A stretch of 64,000 bases of DNA from Hofstenia miamia (taxonomy: Eukaryota > Xenacoelomorpha > Acoela). The translations under genes and the position numbers were made by a program. Shown one piece after another: positions 24,664-36,490 of the stretch. The notes beneath the pieces are model-generated. The model was given only the letters and a program-made list of their open reading frames with translations, was not told the origin of the DNA and did no database searches. The stretch lies in the NCBI GenBank assembly GCA_004352715.1, contig SCFE01000028.1, forward strand, positions 284,475 through 348,474, in the 5' to 3' direction. How positions within the stretch are numbered: position 1 is the stretch's first letter; the number at the start of each line of letters is the position of its first letter.

Positions 24664-25034
24664 TAATGCAATGTAAATCATTTCTTGGAGTGAAAATTCT
24701 CTATGGAATTCATTGATAATTTACTAGACTTTGAATAAGCCAATGATGCAAATAGTAAATATTTTGCTCAAAGCATAATAAAATGTGTTACATAAAATTG
24801 AAATACTTGGTACTTCAGAAATAACTAGTTGAAATCTGTAGTTAACTAGGAAAAATGATGAAAAACATTATGCAGGCATGACTAGTTTTTTCTACAACTT
24901 GTTTAGGAATTTGAACAATTTAATTAACACAATTGAAGAAAAAACTATTATTATTTGATAATGTGATTGCAAATTACAGGTCCCAAAAATATGCAGAGAA
25001 ATAAAGTCAATTTTTAAGTCGATTTATGAAAAAA
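24664..25034 (-). repeat. 371-bp inverted copy of 13357-13727
   Basis: This copy starts at the first base after the N gap and ends in a run of A. It is the reverse complement of 13357-13727 with no difference that I could see. Confidence 0.85.
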
Positions 25035-26255
25035 ATTATGTCAGCTTTAAATTTTTTTGAGGTCAATAAAAATTTGCGCTGATTATTAATAATCTGAAAT
25101 CCGTTGTGCCTGTTGACAAATTTATGATCCAAATCTCTTTGAAAAACTTAGTCCCATAAGACTGAATGTTCTCGCAGACCCCCAATGTACATCTGTATAC
25201 ATATATTATCTTTGTGGTATTATAGAAATTTTGAAAAGGAGAATTAGAAAACATTCCAATAGAATAATAGGTTATTTCCATTATGTATATTCAAATCATA
25301 ATCAGGGTTGATAGTTCAAATGGATAATAAACACGTGACATATTACAGTTATTGCAATCTACGAAATTAACTCTTTAAAAGAATTAATAATTTGTGTAAA
25401 ATATAAATTTTAAATTGAGGGCTGGCAGATAAAAGTAGTGAGTTAAGTAAATTGCTTGAAAGCTTTTTAATTAAAATTTAAATTATTTTCCTCATGCATA
25501 TACATATCGAATGTTTCATGCAAAAACTAACTGAATTAAAAAAACAATATTGAGAAATCCCGCCAAATTTAAACCGCGACCGTTGTGTTGCATCAACATG
25601 TTTTTCTTATCTGTTGGAACTTTATCTTGTAAATAAGAGCTTAGCTGAGATTAATTGCGACCTACACCAAGCCCAATATCTCAGAAAAAACCGTTTCGTA
25701 GACTCATAATGTAAATGCTACTAATAGTCTAATAGCTTTCGTATAGCTTTTGATTATATCAATAGTAGAATAGTATAAGCTGTATGCTGTATATCCGTGA
25801 CAGGAATATATGGTATGATAGAAAATTAAGTGTAAAATATGTCAGCTATTCAAAAATTAAATCACCTCACTAGTTAATGCCAAGATATACATTTAGAGTC
25901 AATCGCAACTGCTAATGGAGTCAAAAGAAAAGTTATTGACAGAGTTTGTTACTCGTTTAGCTCAATAGTTATTTCAGCAACTATCCGTAGAATCAAACAA
26001 AACATCTTAACAAACCCAATGAACGAACCATGAATGTAGCTGATATACTTTTTATACATGTAATAAAACGGGGGTGCACAAATATTCATCAGATAGTTTG
26101 CCTTGCATGCGACATGATGATGTAGGCCACTTGAATTCTTAGTTGAAATTGGGAAGGCTAACAATGTTATCTTATGATATTTATGTGCGAAATGGAAATT
26201 CAATCAAACTTGTAATCAACCAATCAACTTAACACAATACATTACCTAACCAGTT
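25035..26255. other. AT-rich DNA, no gene seen
   Basis: Short open frames on the minus strand at 25063-25281 and 25949-26203 have random composition and no splice signals that would make them exons. Confidence 0.45.
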
Positions 26256-26904
26256 CAGAGGTGGAATAGGGTTCGGGTCGGATCGGGTTGAGTTTTTGAA
26301 AGCAAAATGGGCTTAGTTCGAAGGAAAAATTTTTTCTTAGGTTTAATAAGATATAATAATAATAATAATTTTTTGGGATTATTGTAATGTGTTTCATCTC
26401 AAGGGCATTTCAACTTGATGTTAGTGTTTACCGCACAATTAGGTTTGATTAAAAAGAACTAACTCATATCAGCGCATTTATAATGGCAAGAAGATAAAAG
26501 TAAACTAATCAACAGCATGAATGACTTGCACGAAGTATAAAAATTACTGTTTTGAATATATAGACATTATATATCGTGCATCTGCTAATAGTTCAGTTTG
26601 TCATAAATGAATTATCTTCTGAAATAAAAAGATTTTATCTCGATTTGTTTTTAAAGAGGCACCTGGTCGATCTGAGAGAGGCCTTTCTTCTTGGCTTAAA
26701 GTGACTGAAAGACACTCTTCACTGGCAGCTAACATCATAGAAGCCAAAACATTAAAAAAATTAAAATTTTAAATACACATTTAATGAATTAAATTTTTAT
26801 CATTTTAATACCTGAAGATTTTTTAAATTCGGGTTGAAATCTTTTTAAAATTTTCAATTCGGGTTCGGATCGGGTTTTAGAATCTCAACTCGATTTCACC
26901 TCTG
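26256..26904. mobile_element. hAT-type element (649 bp)
   Basis: The ends read CAGAGGTGGAATAGGGTT and, reversed, CAGAGGTGAAATCGAGTT. Flanking 8-mers AACCAGTT (26248-26255) and ATTCAGTT (26905-26912) agree at 6 of 8 positions, as for an aged hAT target duplication. GGGTTCGG(G/A)TCGG words occur subterminally on both sides. No transposase is recognisable; a GC-richer patch at about 26660-26740 was not identified. Confidence 0.65.
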
Positions 26905-26912
26905 ATTCAGTT

Positions 26913-27816
26913 CAATGCATTGAAAGTCAAAAACATCGCACCCTTCCGCCCTAAGCAGAAAATTACAAAATAAAAAATTACGCTGCAAATGATTTTTTCA
27001 AAGCATCCAATAAGGAATAGTACTTTGATATTTACATTAAAACTAAAAAATAATTATTATCAGAAACCGGAAAACCTTGAAATAAGGTGTTAATTGGCAA
27101 TAAATAATTTATAGTGTAAAACATTATAAGGTTGAAATCTTTTTAAACACGAGGTCAAAATTGTCATTTAATTTCCAGAGGAAATGAAATACCATATGAA
27201 TGTGCAGTTTTACCAAACTAAGAATAATATGAAAGTACAAAATAAACAAAAATTTGCATCAGGAACAAACGTTTCATTTGAATTCAAACAGAGACAAAAG
27301 AGTATTTTTTAGCTGCAGAAAGGAGTGAAAACTTTAGACTTTTGAGGTGGCACAAACTTTGAAGATCGTTCTACAGAAAAATTACAGCTTTGATCAAACG
27401 ATAAAAATTCTTTGTATATTTGATAAACAGTAGTACCATTTACACACGTGATGCATTCTCTATCTGCAAATAGTATATAATAACTTCCTTCAATTCAAAT
27501 AAATTTATTTAAAAAATAATAAACTGTCGATGACATTGAATAGACATTTCACAGATTATTAAAAATAACAAGTTCGACTTTGCCCAGTTTCAATGTGTTA
27601 GGAATACCTCGGATGGCTACGCCCCTATTCTAAATACAAGAGTTGTTCATACAATTCAGAATCACAGTTTAAAAATATATTAGTAAAATAGTATTTTGAG
27701 TTTTAGTATTTCTTACTAAAGTTTCAAAAATTGAGAAAATAGTTGCCCACATTTCAAAAAATGCAATAGATCGTATTTAACTTTAACTTAAAGCACTTTG
27801 TTGTAAAAAAATGTCC
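26913..27816. other. AT-rich DNA, no gene seen
   Basis: No supported feature. Confidence 0.5.
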
Positions 27817-28030
27817 TTAGCGCCCGCATACTTACTTTTTTGCACTTTTTCAACAAATTGAAACAACTTAAAAAATTGATTTTAATTAAGAAATAGTCCT
27901 ATTTATACATGGAAAAAATTTCAGGCCCATAGGAACTGTGGTCTTTGAGTAATCTAAATCATAGCAAATTTAGACCAGGGGGCGCTGAGTACATTTTTCG
28001 AGCAGACTACTATGTACTAAGCGCCCGGAA
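27817..28030. repeat. TIR-like repeat with AGCGCCC ends and a 15-bp stem
   Basis: TTAGCGCCC at 27817-27825 pairs with GGGCGCTGAGTACAT at 27980-27994. That block in turn forms a 15-bp stem (one mismatch) with ATGTACTAAGCGCCC at 28012-28026. The same termini (TTTAGCGCCC ... GGGCGCTGAA) bound a similar-sized interval at 38702-38892. This looks like a non-autonomous element family. Confidence 0.5.
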
Positions 28031-28085
28031 TATACATATATATATACACATATATAACCAAAATTTGTTTAAAGTAGCATTGAGA

Positions 28086-28300
28086 CCTAAAACTATGTTT
28101 ACAACTTTTTCGTATTTAATGAGGTTGTCAGTATAATTCGTAAACGTGAACGCAAAAAAACGTAGTTATCAACAAAGTTTTCACAGTCGAATCGATTCTA
28201 CTTTGACTGACAACTTTTGGCGACATAATGAGGTTGACAACAAAGTTTCAAATATGAACGCGAAAAAACTTTGTTGTGAACTTTGAAAACAAATTCTACG
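28086..28300. repeat. Diverged tandem repeat related to the 66-bp array
   Basis: Two units begin TAATGAGGTTG and share AACAAAGTTT, GAACGC(G)AAAAAA and ACTTTGTTGTGAA words. These are also the core of the 66-bp array at 28767. Confidence 0.5.
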
Positions 28301-28766
28301 TTTTATCATAAAGAAAGAATAAATTCAATAAGCACCTTATGCTGTAAATTCATTACTACCGGTAGAAATGTCCGGATTGCCATTAATTAAACGCAAGTGC
28401 ACACGATCTTTTTCACTCTCCGTATAATTATTTACTAATTCATTTATAAGCGTATGTGGTCCGTCGATCGATAAAGAACCGCAATTGATAGAGCTTGTTG
28501 AAGAAAAGAATTGTCTATGAAATGCAAGCATTGAGAGCTATAACATTAATAACATACACAATTAAAGAGTACAGCAATTATTGCTTTTGACAATATAGAA
28601 GATAAATTAAATCCTGAATTTGTCTGATGACAAATACACATTTGCTGGCTAAAATTTATTATCAATCATTAGAGGTGCATATAGTTATTTTCTTTTTGGT
28701 AAATAAACTAAATCCTTTTACAGGCCCTAATTTAGAATTAGAATATGTTTTTAATTGAATATAAAT

Positions 28767-28940
28767 AAAAGTCGTGAACAAAGTTGTAGGTCTGAATGCG
28801 GTAAAACTTTGTTGTGAATCTTTTAATTCCCCAAAAGTTGTGAACACAGTTGTAGGTCTGAAAGTTATAAAACTTTCTTGTGAATATTTTAATTTCCAAA
28901 AAGTTGTAAACAAAGTTGAAGGTTCTGAACGCTACTTAAG
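28767..28940. repeat. 66-bp minisatellite, about 2.6 copies
   Basis: Units start at 28767, 28833 and 28899 with AAAAGT(C/T)GTGAACA(A/C)AGTTG. Each unit has internal dyad symmetry (ACAAAGTTGTAGG with AACTTTGTTGT), so it could form a hairpin. Open frames on both strands here are by-products of the array. Confidence 0.8.
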
Positions 28941-29048
28941 AATAATTTTGTATGAAATTATTTCAAAATATAATTTATCAACACGGAATATCCAACACCT
29001 CAAACCTGTAATATAACATTAACAAGGGGTTGGATCCCCAGTAAAATA

Positions 29049-29250
29049 GTAATGGAGTACTGAATTATAAGATGAGGTGATTAACATCAATATTTAAAAT
29101 TCATGAGCCACATATTAATTTTTAGATTGCATTGAACACTGGCAATAAACGCATAAGCATATTATTTTAAAATTAATTTTCGCATCCTTTGATAGCAGGC
29201 AAGGGGAGAGCGGCCACAACCCCCAAATCCGTCCCTGTCTGTGTATAAAC
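29049..29250 (+). repeat. Dispersed repeat, copy 1 (see 60378-60502)
   Basis: GGAGTACTGAATTATAAGATGA, TTAACA, TATTTAAAATTCAT and CCCCCAAATCCGTC(C)CTGT occur in the same order in a copy at 60378-60502. This copy has an extra stretch of about 85 bases between the blocks. No coding content is visible. Confidence 0.65.
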
Positions 29251-30570
29251 TAGCTTAAATCAGTATCGGTTCCATATGCCTTAATTACAATCACTAAAAA
29301 GAAAATTGTGCATTGAACTGAGTGATATTTAGACCACATCATACACAAGTATTTATTATACAGATCACCATGACATTTTACAATAAGTTTTATTGAAGAA
29401 TTGTGTATGTGAGCAATATAGAAATATATAACTAAAACACAAATAACTATTAAAATCAATCAACACTTACTAATTATGGTGGTTGACTGAAATGATTGCC
29501 TTTGTTGCCAAATCTGCATTTGTAAAATAAAAAACAGAAAAGTGACGACCGCAAAACACAAGGTTTCACTCGCCCGTGGACGAAACATTCCGATCATTCG
29601 AACAAAGCGCAAAATCATCTATTCTAAAATGGAGAGATTAACCAATCTGATTTCACTGCACACTTCCAATGAAAATTGAGTAAACAAAATTAAAAGACTT
29701 TCCACTGATAAATTATTATCTGTGAAGTCTATATAAATAAATTCCGATTTTTTCTTTTTAAATGTATTTCCAATGTGTAAGTGACTTAATATATTTGAAA
29801 ACAGGCTTTAAAAAATGAATTTAAACTGTTATTATAGTGATTGTAGACTTGGAAACTGAAATTAAATGAATGCAAGGATGGACAAAAAGAGTAGCGGTGT
29901 TTTATCATTGATTTTTATAATTCTCATTTTCTTGCAGAAGCTGAAGTCCTAAGCTCTAATAAAAACTAATAATGCCGGTCTTGAATGAGTACTCAACACC
30001 ACGAACCTTGTGCTTGACGCATGACCTTGTTTTTGTAATATGCTGTACCCTTTATGCATTTTAGAAAAATCATACGTTTTACAGTACAGGTGCTCGCAAG
30101 CACGGTTTCGATAAGAATATATTTTTTACTGGGTCTGTAGAAAGATCGTGATATTTAATAAAAGCAGAGTTATACTTCTCCAATGCTATTGTCAGATCCT
30201 CACTGAATTCTCCGAAGTGTACTCCCAAGTGTGTAACAAGGGGAGAGGAACTCCAAATTCGAAACAGGCAAACAATTGCTTTAGTAAAAATTTTTGTAGA
30301 AAATGCATTTTAATTCTGTTTTTGAACAAAATAAATTCATCAATCAGCATTTCAGACGCGTAATATAAATTTAATAAGGAGGACTGAGCCCCTGATCGTT
30401 TAGCATAGGCGAAATCATTATCGATTCATTTTTCTTGTGTCTCAATTTCTCAACTTCTGCACAACCTTTGTTAAGTTCCTCGTTTGCAGTTTTTAAATAG
30501 TTACTTATGTTTAGCCTACATCTACTTGTATTCCAATATTTGTTTAAAGCCATGTTAAGCGAACACAGGG
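29251..30570. other. AT-rich DNA, no gene seen
   Basis: Short frames such as 30371-30553 on the minus strand are unrecognised and lack support. Confidence 0.45.
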
Positions 30571-30830
30571 AAGGAATTATTCATTAATTTCAAGAAAACT
30601 GAAGAAATTATCACTATACATAATGTAAAGCAAACAGAATGAATAGCTGTGTTCAAAGAAAACGTCAATGTGGATGGCAACAGTATAAATCAAGTGAAGA
30701 TTTATAAATATTTAGGAGTACTGATGGACAAAATCTGTTGGAAACCGCATGTCAATAGCATTGTGTGAAAAGCAATCAATTTGAATAAATGCTTGCCATT
30801 TTTATGCTAAATTCAAATTATAGACACTCA
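30571..30830 (+). pseudogene. Reverse transcriptase fragment of a CR1/Jockey-like non-LTR element
   Basis: The frame reads FINFKKTEEIITIHNVK, a stop, then NVDGNSINQVKIYKYLGVLM, DKICWKPHVNSIV, a stop and KAINLNKCL. Non-LTR reverse transcriptases share this order: (V)N-x-x-KT, then a variable strand, V-x-x-(Y/F)KYLGV-x-(I/L)D, W-x-x-H(I/V), K. Two stops in frame show decay. This is the region just after the catalytic palm; nothing upstream of it is recognisable. Confidence 0.7.
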
Positions 30831-30954
30831 TAAATTCCATCCGCAATTAATCATATTAATATTGGAACATAACCACAATTTGCCTAGAATACTTGTTTTT
30901 TCTTTACTCTTAACTGTGGTAAGAGTACAAGAAATAAAGCTAATATACATGCAT

Positions 30955-31300
30955 ACATACATACAATCGCGGCTCTTCACTTTGGTAATTGTCACGCCTC
31001 CAAATATCACTACTACTGGAACTATTTCAACTTTCTTCCATGACGTCTCTATTTCCTCTGCACGTTTTCATGTTGAAATCCCACGACATCTTGACAATCT
31101 CACTTTCTATTACTATCTGTGGCTGAAATCCGTAAAATTCAATCCCTGTTGAAAACGCATACTGAATCTCCAGATGACTAGATCTCCTTTGTCTACGTGT
31201 CTGAAATTGTACTCATTCTGAGCTTCTTCACCCAGATTGTTCTAACTACTTGTTCTTGGGCACTGGGTGCCGTGGCATGTAGTTAAATACCTTAAGTAAG
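30955..31300 (-). pseudogene. Decayed 3' part of an R4/Dong-like non-LTR element
   Basis: Minus-strand pieces in mixed frames match, in order, the protein at 40309-40922: EQVVRTIWVKK (EQAIRMTWVKK there), AQNEYNFRHVDKGDLVIW (AQNEYKFSHDKVGRMVHW), ESEIVKMSWDFNMKT (ENEKVKILWDFNIQT) and KVEIVPVVVIFGGVTITK (KVVPIVVGALGTMSK). The C2H-type zinc site and the RPD endonuclease box are deleted. It therefore represents an older insertion of the same family in opposite orientation. Confidence 0.7.
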
Positions 31301-33060
31301 TGATAAGTGCAGGTTATGTAAAAACAAGTGGCAACAGTAGCCTATCTAATTACGATGTGGGCAGAATTACTATGCGTTCGACATGGTAAGGTAGCACTTA
31401 TGGTACATTTCATATTAAGTAGGCCGCAAGGATTAGAAGTGGAAGAGCACGTCAGATTTCACAGGAAATTGTCAGGTCTCACTGCTTCAGTGAATAAATG
31501 ATCAAAAGTGTATTTCCTGGTAATGCGTCTTTGGAACCGGCAAACGTTTTGTTAAACATTTCTCTTGTCTTGGTAAAGAAACTGCCGAAGAAGCTATCTT
31601 GTTCCTTTTCCAAAATTCTATTCGCTTTACATCTGACTCTCCTACTAGTTAAACTCTTTCACTATTCACAGACGCAATTCTAACATATTTCTCTCAATCT
31701 TTCAGAAAATAGCTCGCTTCGACTTCGAAATATCATTTATCTGTAAAGTCTAATAAACGAGGCGCAAACTCTTTTAACCATCTAAAAGCTGCCAACTCTT
31801 CAATTTAAAACTTCTCCTGATGCTTTCATAAACAATAAACTCTTCTAAATAATAAATTTACTATGTCAATGCTAGAAGTTTCAATTAACTTTCTAACCTT
31901 AATAAATAAGATTAACCATATTCAATATGTCAGATTACAGAGACTTTCTTATAGTATGACATCAGGGAGGACTGGCGAATCAATCATGCTTTTACCTCAA
32001 AATATGTTATTTGAATCGCTCAGGATAGAAATTAAATAGAATACAAAAATGGTAAAATTGTCTATCTAAACTTTAAGGTAAATGAATTCTCCGAAATAAA
32101 TTACCCTAACTATTACATAATATATTTTGTGATTTTAATACTTTTGAAAAAATCGTTGAAAGAATTTTGTGTCGCGTACAGACTGATAACTTAACTGTCT
32201 AAAAAATTCTGAATTATTTCTTAAATTCTTAATGTTCGAATCATTCAGTGACCATGTTCTTTGCAGCTACTGTACTGTATATAAGTAATATAACCACTAG
32301 GGGTAATATGAAGGGGATCATCTAAATTTTTCCAATAAAAATACATCTCGACTAAAAATACACTCTAAACTCTCGATCTTTCATGATTATATTATGTTTC
32401 AAAATACTTTTGCAATTCAATAAAGCGGCAACAATTAAATGCTAAATTTGCATAATCGAATGATGATGAAAGTAATCATTACAAAAAATACTTGTAATTT
32501 CTACTTAAAATAATTTTTCACTAGGCATAAGTACATTGGGCAAATTTAACTGTGAGGAGTTATTTGCTTGTTCACTATCTGCATCTGATTCGTACAGTAC
32601 AACGAATTCAGTTTGTTCATTAAAAATTTCACAATTTCTTACTATTCGCATGAAAAATGCATAGCTGATGCGAAGAACTACTTCAAAAACTGCTTTCTCA
32701 GATACTGCTGTTTTAGGACAGCCTATGGGTGGTTCTCACTTTTACTAATCCTCGAGCAATGCAGCAAGGTCAGGTAGGCATTGCAGTACCAGAATTGAGA
32801 AGAATATTGTAAATGACCTAAGAGGACTTGAGATTATCTTTAGGTAACACAAGAATGAGCTCTAATGCAATTTGTAGTTTATTGTTATTCATTTAATTGA
32901 AGTACTATGGCAGATGGACAATGCACAGTCTTACACAAGCAAATCAGTTATTGATTCTTTGCCTAGACAAATTTTGATAGTTTAAACAGCATCACAAGGA
33001 CAAGAAGACCACGTTGCATTGGTATCAAAATCTCAACAAAAGTGCCTTAAATAAAAAATA
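31301..33060. other. AT-rich DNA, no gene seen
   Basis: A line of decayed coding-like sequence may be present near 32900-32960 (QMDNAQSYTSKSVIDSL in one frame, faintly like the DNAxxH box of Tc1/mariner transposases), but I cannot support a gene. Confidence 0.35.
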
Positions 33061-33387
33061 GTGAACCTTCTTTACGATGGTCAAACGATGATTGATGCTG
33101 GTGGACATTATTTTAGTGATTCTGAAGAGTGCAAAAACACATTGACAATACTTATGACACCCTCAGTAAATAACTCAAACGGAAAATGGCGATATAATAA
33201 GATAATTATAGGAAAAAGAAAATTGATTCCAACCGACATTAGCAAACTAAGCATCGATAACAAATATAAAATAAATACAACATTTAAAGAACTTGGCAGT
33301 TTCAATTTTGCGCAAAATAAGATAAACAAAAATAAAAAAATTCCCGGGAATAAGGTGCTTTTCTTTTCGAATTGCAAATGCAAGTAA
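33061..33387 (+). CDS. Unrecognised 108-codon ORF fragment
   Basis: The frame opens at GTG without a nearby ATG and runs to TAA. It has a polar, Lys/Asn-rich composition with GGHYFSDSEECKNTL and NGKWRYNKIIIGKRKL. I do not recognise a family. The upstream frame contains stops. It could be the tail of a decayed transposon protein or chance. Confidence 0.2.
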   Translation: MNLLYDGQTMIDAGGHYFSDSEECKNTLTILMTPSVNNSNGKWRYNKIIIGKRKLIPTDISKLSIDNKYKINTTFKELGSFNFAQNKINKNKKIPGNKVLFFSNCKCK

Positions 33388-35079
33388 ACTAAAAGCCTAA
33401 TAAAAAAAATTTATTAGGTATTCTTTTCATATGTCATATATTACTATTCCCATTGAGCCAATTCATTATGAACGGACATTTTTAAAAATCGTACAGAAGC
33501 CCCATATTAAATATTAAAATTATCATCTAAATGCAAAAAATGCCACTTGTATTGATGTCTGAAAATATTCCATTGAAAAAATGAAAAACTTAGAAATTTA
33601 ACAAAACATTGGACTTAATATAAATCATGTAGCAAAAAAGAAAAGTGAATTTATTAACTATTCAAGGGGTAAAAATGGCAATTATTGAAATTGTAATACT
33701 TGAAATTTAAAAATAGCTTCTGGATTTAGGTATCGTTATCCCCTGCGAAATATTTCAAATACATATCACAAACAATTATTTAATGCATTTGCATAATACA
33801 TTTTCAATACTGCTAATTACTATTTGCAAATATAAATTCAAAATATCACATCCTTCTGTTTAAAACTTAGGTCTCTCTTAATACACTGAATTTCGCGGAA
33901 AGAAATCAAAGATTAAGAGCTAACTGACAATATGATAAATAAATATGCGGTTAACCAACTTTTTCTCAATAAATTCCACCATCACACAATCTTTGTTGTA
34001 GTAGCAAAAACAGGTTGCAATGAAGGCTAAAAAGAAAATAGGATTTTCCAAGTCATTTCAATTTTAGTGATACATTATTTATATACTTCCTTCATAACAT
34101 CGTTTTCGATTAGTTAGCTTCGCACTTCAATAAGAACTGAACGATGTTAAGCAACTACTAAAAATGTGTTATGACGAAAAAACCTATCATTTAGCAACCA
34201 TATTCTTAGTACAAAGGCATACAAAACAATGTGCAACAAAAACAATTATAAAATCAATATAATCAAAGTATTGAGAGCCTCGATTTTGATGAATTTAAAA
34301 TCAAAATACTAAAACCCTTTGTCGAAAGCGACGATAACTTTTTTAATTAGTGTTGTTCAATTAAATTATCTCAGGTCACATTCTGTTAATGTTGTAGCAT
34401 TATAAGTTCTGACATACTAAATCAGACTTCTTGTCGAAGAAATACACAATGAAGATAAATATGCAGAGATGAGAAATTTACAGAATATGATAATCAAAGA
34501 AACCTTGCACAAAACAGCGCAATTGAGGAAACCAGTAAAATCAATTGCGAAAATGAAATTGCAGAGTGATAAGCATCAGAATAATTTAAACATCTCTTGT
34601 TCTACATTACCCACATATATTTTTTGGTATCAATATTCAGCAGGCCCGTAGCCACAGGGTGATTAGGGAGGGAAGAAACCGAAGAAAGATCAGACAAATC
34701 CTCCTGGACAATAAAGCCAACAGCAAAATCAGGATATAAAAATAAAATTTTTTTATTCAATTACTGTAACTTTACTCTTAAAAATGCATTTTGCAAAAGT
34801 TGAAAGCCCGTTTCTCTTAAACTAATACTCATAATAATAATAAGAGTCACGGCAAATGTATTGCTGTATAAAACAAATACAAAACTACAAAGTACCAGCT
34901 ACATGAATTTACAAAATGATAATAAACTATATAGGGAGTATATAATATAAATACGCATGTGAGTGCGTATGCATGGTTTTCTAGCGCTATACAAATTTTT
35001 CGAAAGAGTGTAGTGTTATTGTCGCTAAGTATGCATTGTCTATTAAAAAGGAACGTGAGCAATTTTTTTCTGAATTTCT
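33388..35079. other. AT-rich DNA, no gene seen
   Basis: The block CAGGCCCGTAGCCACAGGG at about 34641 matches the (A)GGCCCGTAGCCAGG-type motif common at ends of interspersed repeats in invertebrates. No element could be delimited. Confidence 0.4.
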
Positions 35080-36490
35080 TGAAATTTATTTCGATTTCAA
35101 TTTCATGATCTAGGTTATTCCATATTTTAGTGGCTGTGTGTTAAAAACTATTAGTTTTTATCTGAGCAAAAAAACTTTTGTGAACGTTCATTTAATTTAA
35201 CATATTGTTCTAAAAATGAAATAGAGGGTTGATTTAACTTTACATAATATTGAAAAGATATGAATTTGGTATTAAGGAGCTAATACTTTGTATTTCAATT
35301 GATAATCGGATGCATTGTCATGTTTTTTTTTGCGCGAAATTGAATGCTTTAAAGGACCAGTTGAAAGTTTTAGAGAGAAAGATGTAATATTTTGAATTTA
35401 TGTAAGTGAAGAGAAATGACATGTAATTGTTTGTGATATGTATTTGGAATATTTTGAAGATGGTAAAGATACCTAACCCCAGAAGCCATTTTCTAAATTT
35501 TAGCTAATAAGATTTGTTTTAAATTTAAGTCATTGTCAAAATCAACAACAAAATAGTTGATAGATTCGTTTTGTTTTATTGGTACATGATTTATATTGAG
35601 TTCTATGTTTTTGTGAGACTTCCGAGTGTTTTAGGAGAGAATATTATAAACTGAGTTTTCAACATTTCCTTTGATATTTTCTATGTCACTTTTGAGGGTT
35701 TTAGTTGCATTAAAGGCATTTATATCAATACTTATAAAACAGGTATCATCTACATATTGGTAATTTTATTGTTTTTTGCTTATGGAGTCATTCACGTAGA
35801 TTGCAAATAGGATGGAGCTCAGAACCCCTTTGTCAGTTATAATATATTTTGATTTTTTAACAATAAGTATAATTCGTTGTTGCTGATTATTAAGAAAATT
35901 CATTATTACATTAATAGTTTTATTATCAAAATTATAATACATTTGTCTTTTAGCATATCAAAATTCATTGAATTAAAAGCTTTACTAAACTCAAAAAGGA
36001 CAACGCGACATTTATTAAAGATTTTATTTGTTGTGATATTGACAAGATTGCATTTTGAGTGCTAAAACCATTACGAAACCGAAATTGTTTTTTAAAATAC
36101 TTTCCAATTTCAAATATGCATTTATTAGATTTAGTAATTTTTCAAATAATTGGCCAATAGTTATATCAATTTAGAGGATCACATTTTTATATATAGGGAA
36201 TTCGTTATCAAAAATACATTGGTTAAATGCAAATTGTAGTACTTCATTAAAGATATGAAAAAACGCTTAATAATGATTTGTGTCTAAGTTTTTTATCATG
36301 ATTTCTAGTTCGCTGGCGTTTGACAGTCTAACAGAAAAATGCGTATTTGCTGCGAATTTGAAAATGTTGTGATTAGGTGGTCTATTATTCTTGTTTTTCT
36401 GGCTATCAATTCTTAATTCATTAATGGAATTTAAGTTTTCCTAAAATTTTATATAATGTATCGCTAATTCTCCTCCAATCGAACAAACAC
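35080..36490 (-). pseudogene. Decayed CR1/Jockey-like reverse transcriptase
   Basis: Read from the high end, minus-strand fragments follow RT order: SIGGELAIHYIKF, then GQLFEKLLN and AYLKLES (finger), GFRNGFSTQNAILSISQQI (QxGFRxxxST), FEFSKAFNSMNFDMLKDK (DFSKAFD box, with Asp lost), a weak KG...L.AIYVND (PQGS...IND region) and YVDDTCFISIDINAF (catalytic YxDD box). After that come thumb-like pieces to about 35380. Several frameshifts and stops separate the pieces. The Asp of the first box is replaced, so the copy is long dead. Confidence 0.75.

Noticed and set aside
23605-24681. Long open frames of 340-353 codons on both strands
   Set aside because: They consist almost wholly of N and a TA tract; they are artefacts of the gap.
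28662-29016. Frames of 80-83 codons on both strands
   Set aside because: By-products of the 66-bp minisatellite.
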